Origin: Candidatus Culexarchaeum nevadense | GTDB taxonomy: Archaea; Thermoproteota; Methanomethylicia; Culexarchaeales; Culexarchaeaceae | Assembly: GCA_025060975.1 (NCBI GenBank) | Contig: JANZKA010000004.1 | Location: 1 to 62,595, forward strand | Length of the DNA stretch: 62,595 nucleotides | Direction of reading: 5' to 3' | Shown: positions 59,672-62,595 of the stretch, piece after piece | Position numbering within the stretch: the first letter of the stretch is position 1 | Layout: each line of letters begins with the position of its first letter | Made by a program: the position numbers and the translations under genes | Notes under the pieces: model-generated | The model's database searches: none | What the model saw: only the letters and a program-made list of their open reading frames with translations | Told to the model about the DNA's origin: nothing

Positions 59672-60698
59672 AACTATAATTTGGGAAAATGGAATAGTGA
59701 AAATGGTTGATCAAACATTACTGCCAAAAAAGTTGAAAATAATAGAATGTAGAACAGTAGATGAAATATTGGATGCCATAAAAAGCATGAAGATAAGAGG
59801 GGCCCCAGCTATAGGAGTTGCAGCAGCTATGACAATCGCTATGGTAGCTAAACAAAATGAGAATGAGAGTAAACAAATCCTCATAAGCAAAATATATGAA
59901 ACCATAGATAAAATAAGAAATTCAAGACCAACTGCTAGGAACCTTTTTTGGGCAATCGAAAGAATCATCAAAGTTATAGATTTAAGAAAAGATTCTATCC
60001 AAATAGTAAATGATATCATTAATGAAGCCTTAAGAATAGCTGAAGAAGATGTCTTAATGAATATGAGAATAGGTGAAATTGGTGAAAAATTGATTAATGA
60101 CGGGGATAACATATTAACCTATTGTAATGCTGGAACATTTGCAACAGTTTATTATGGTACCGCCCTCGGAATAATACGATCAGCATGGAGAAACAATAAA
60201 AAAATACATGTCTTTATTGCTGAAACAAGACCACAACTTCAAGGTGCAAGGATAACAGCTTTCGAATTAAAAGCAGAAGGAATACCATTAACATTAGTAA
60301 CGGATAATGCAATAGGTTTTTTAATGCAAAAAAAGAAGATAAGTAAAGTCTTTGTGGGTGCCGATAGGATATTATGTGATGGGACTATTTACAACAAAAT
60401 AGGCACATACACCATTGCAGTACTTTCCAAAGTCCATAATATACCATTTTATGTGGCAGCCCCCTCCACAACATTCGATTTGCAATCAAGGGTAGATGAT
60501 GTAAAAATAGAAGAAAGAAGTGCTGATGAAGTTGTTAAAGTATTGTCAAGGTACCGTATAGCCCCAAAGAGTATAAACGTATTAAACTATGCATTTGACA
60601 TAACTCCTCCCAGCTATGTAACTGGCATAATAACCGAGAAAGGTATAATCTTACCTCCATTTAATGAAAATATACCAAAAATATTAGGGATCTCATGA
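59655..60698 (+). CDS. mtnA: Methylthioribose-1-phosphate isomerase / eIF2B-like sugar isomerase
   Basis: RTIIWENGIVKMVDQTLLPKKL; KIRGAPAIGVAAA; RPTARNLFWAIERI; TYCNAGTFAT; ETRPQLQGARITAFEL; GADRI. Confidence 0.92.
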   Translation: MGKLPRTIIWENGIVKMVDQTLLPKKLKIIECRTVDEILDAIKSMKIRGAPAIGVAAAMTIAMVAKQNENESKQILISKIYETIDKIRNSRPTARNLFWAIERIIKVIDLRKDSIQIVNDIINEALRIAEEDVLMNMRIGEIGEKLINDGDNILTYCNAGTFATVYYGTALGIIRSAWRNNKKIHVFIAETRPQLQGARITAFELKAEGIPLTLVTDNAIGFLMQKKKISKVFVGADRILCDGTIYNKIGTYTIAVLSKVHNIPFYVAAPSTTFDLQSRVDDVKIEERSADEVVKVLSRYRIAPKSINVLNYAFDITPPSYVTGIITEKGIILPPFNENIPKILGIS

Positions 60699-60781
60699 AT
60701 CATCCCTTTAAACTAAATTTTAAGATTAAACAAATATATTAAGCAAACAAGTAAAATATACTTTATGATAGTATGTGAAAT

Positions 60782-60866
60782 GCGGGGGTTGCCGAGCCAG
60801 GTTAAAGGCGGCGGACTCAAGATCCGCTGGCGTAGGCCTTCGTGGGTTCAAATCCCACCCCCCGCA
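60782..60866 (+). tRNA. tRNA-Leu(CAA)
   Basis: GCGGGGGTTGCCGAGCCAGGTTAAAGGCGGCGGACTCAAGATCCGC..GTGGGTTCAAATCCCACCCCCCGCA. Confidence 0.94.
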
Positions 60867-60898
60867 CTAATTTACCATCGTACTATGTTAAATACCAA

Positions 60899-61447
60899 TC
60901 AACCTAATATTCTAATGACTCTAACATTTTCCAGTGGTATTTTATTAGTTCTAAATAGGTTTATCAATGAATAATAAAAAGTATTGAAAAGTGTTTCAAT
61001 GGGTATCCTTCTAAGCCCACGAATGTGTGAAACATTCAAATTTACTATCTCATCAGTAATTATTTTTATTGAAAGAATGTAATGATCAGACCAACAGTAT
61101 TTCTTAACATTTGTATCAAGATAACAATATTTTATTTTTATTTCAATAAATATTATTTTCTCTTTTAAAATATTTAAAAAACTTTCTTTATTTTTTTCAA
61201 AACTTTTTGATAATTTCATTTCAAATGAGTCACTATATATGCGAGTAACAAATATTTGTGCAACACCAGAAACTTCATGAGTCTTATTTGAAACAGAAAG
61301 AGAGATGTTTTTTAAAACTCCATTTAGTGAGAGTAAACTTTCTATTATGAAATTTTTTAATAAACCGTTAGTATTTTTTGCTTCAATGTAGCATGAAAAA
61401 TGACAATGCTTAGGTATAATAGTCTTCCGCATCGTGATGCATCCCAT
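60899..61447 (-). CDS. Hypothetical protein (possibly DUF2067-like)
   Basis: 182 aa ORF in a conserved-looking position before the p27-like zinc protein; family assignment tentative. Confidence 0.5.
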   Translation of the reverse strand: MGCITMRKTIIPKHCHFSCYIEAKNTNGLLKNFIIESLLSLNGVLKNISLSVSNKTHEVSGVAQIFVTRIYSDSFEMKLSKSFEKNKESFLNILKEKIIFIEIKIKYCYLDTNVKKYCWSDHYILSIKIITDEIVNLNVSHIRGLRRIPIETLFNTFYYSLINLFRTNKIPLENVRVIRILG

Positions 61448-61824
61448 TATTGTAACTCTTTCAATATACGAATAAGTCTTTCAATAATTGACAGAATATT
61501 GTTAATTTTATTGGGGTCATTTATATCATTAATTTCTTCTAACATCATGTTAATTTTATTATATATTTTTTCTTTTAGATTTTCAACGTATATCTTAAAT
61601 TCAAATTTATTTGTAATACCTCTTTCTAAGGCTTCACCTTTTAAATCTGTTTCAATCGACAAAATAACTCTACGTTTACATGAGGGGCATATTATAATTC
61701 CGTTTTTTAACCTAAATAATGGAACTTTACAGTCAGGACATATATATGATAGCATTGTGGCTCCTTCCTTTAATAATTCGGCCATTTCTTTAATTTTTCT
61801 GTCACTATTTCCACTGCCGCTCAA
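61447..61824 (-). CDS. Sjogren's/scleroderma autoantigen 1 (p27)-like zinc protein, UPF0148-type
   Basis: IKEMAELLKEGATMLSYICPDCKVPLFRLKNGIIICPSCKRRVI. Confidence 0.85.
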   Translation of the reverse strand: MSGSGNSDRKIKEMAELLKEGATMLSYICPDCKVPLFRLKNGIIICPSCKRRVILSIETDLKGEALERGITNKFEFKIYVENLKEKIYNKINMMLEEINDINDPNKINNILSIIERLIRILKELQ

Positions 61825-61912
61825 TTATGTGCACCTAAATAAATATTTAATTTTGGGATATAATTATAAATTTGTCAGTATATTTATGCATATGTATTAA
61901 TGGTGATCAGAC

Positions 61913-62167
61913 ATGCTTGAAAGTAAAGTTCAACAAGCTATAGCATTGTTACAGTCAATAGTAAATGATACGGGAGTTCCGAGAAACATTAGAGGAGCTG
62001 CAAATAACGCCATAAAAATGTTACAAAATGAAAAATTAAGTTTAGGGGTTAGAGCTGCTAATGCTATTAACATACTGGAAGACATATCACAAGATCCAAA
62101 TATGCCGCTTCATACAAGAGTTAGGCTATGGAGTATAATATCTGTACTGGAAACAATAAAAGATTAA
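61913..62167 (+). CDS. UPF0147 family protein
   Basis: [70 protein letters not shown]. Confidence 0.92.
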   Translation: MLESKVQQAIALLQSIVNDTGVPRNIRGAANNAIKMLQNEKLSLGVRAANAINILEDISQDPNMPLHTRVRLWSIISVLETIKD

Positions 62168-62204
62168 AATAATCGATTGAGAAAAATTATAGGATTAGAG
62201 GTTT

Positions 62205-62278
62205 GCCGGGGTAGCTCAGCGTGGAAGAGCGGCGGGCTGTTAACCCGTTGGTCGCAGGTTCGAGTCCTGCCCCCGGCG
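62205..62278 (+). tRNA. tRNA-Asn(GUU)
   Basis: GCCGGGGTAGCTCAGCGTGGAAGAGCGGCGGGCTGTTAACCCGTTGGTCGCAGGTTCGAGTCCTGCCCCCGGCG; loop CTGTTAA. Confidence 0.94.
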
Positions 62279-62333
62279 CTATAAACAAAACTATTTAAAT
62301 AAAAAACACGAAAATAAAATAGTAAAATGTAAA

Positions 62334-62409
<76 letters not shown>

Positions 62410-62484
62410 AAAAATCATTAAATCAACTGATATAAAAGTAAAAAATAAATAAGAGGAGTTTATGGATATGGTTAGGTGAAAGTG

Positions 62485-62595
62485 ATGAGTGTTTATGGTG
62501 GTCAACCAATATTGTTACTTAAGGAAGGCACTTCAAGAACCATTGGTAGAGACGCTTTGAGAGCTAATATTATGGCTGCCAGAATTTTAGCTGAA
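62485..62595 (+). CDS. Thermosome (archaeal group II chaperonin) subunit, N-terminal fragment cut by window end
   Basis: [37 protein letters not shown]. Confidence 0.93.
   Translation, partial: MSVYGGQPILLLKEGTSRTIGRDALRANIMAARILAE

Overview
This is a gene-dense, AT-rich archaeal chromosomal window. The split rpoA1/rpoA2, RpoF, L30e, L21e, TrmY/Pus10, UPF0147 and intron-rich tRNAs suggest a thermophilic TACK-type archaeon, but the lineage is not proven from sequence alone. Most of it is informational core: the RNA polymerase/str operon, an L3-L4-L23-L2 block, SRP RNA and SRP54, PheST, HisS, RtcB/archease, a tRNA-splicing-endonuclease-like protein, NOB1, aIF5A, KsgA, and many RNA-modification enzymes. 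There are 12 tRNA genes; at least six contain introns, two of these at non-canonical positions. Metabolic islands are a Por-type 2-oxoacid:ferredoxin oxidoreductase inserted with an inverted rps12 into the str operon, CarAB, and a tightly packed KorABG-MvhDGA cluster (2-oxoacid:ferredoxin oxidoreductase plus F420-non-reducing-type [NiFe] hydrogenase, without Hdr in the window). The best leads are: (1) the Kor-Mvh fusion operon; (2) nusA and dph6, and possibly trmY, which lack an ATG/GTG/TTG start where homology demands one; (3) tRNA introns in the D-loop and at the D/anticodon-arm junction, in the same window as RtcB, archease and an EndA-family protein that appears to lack the catalytic His; (4) a pseudogene-like non-coding stretch around tRNA-Val/tRNA-Ala. 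I found no CRISPR array or intact mobile element. All functional calls come from reading motifs by eye, without database searches.
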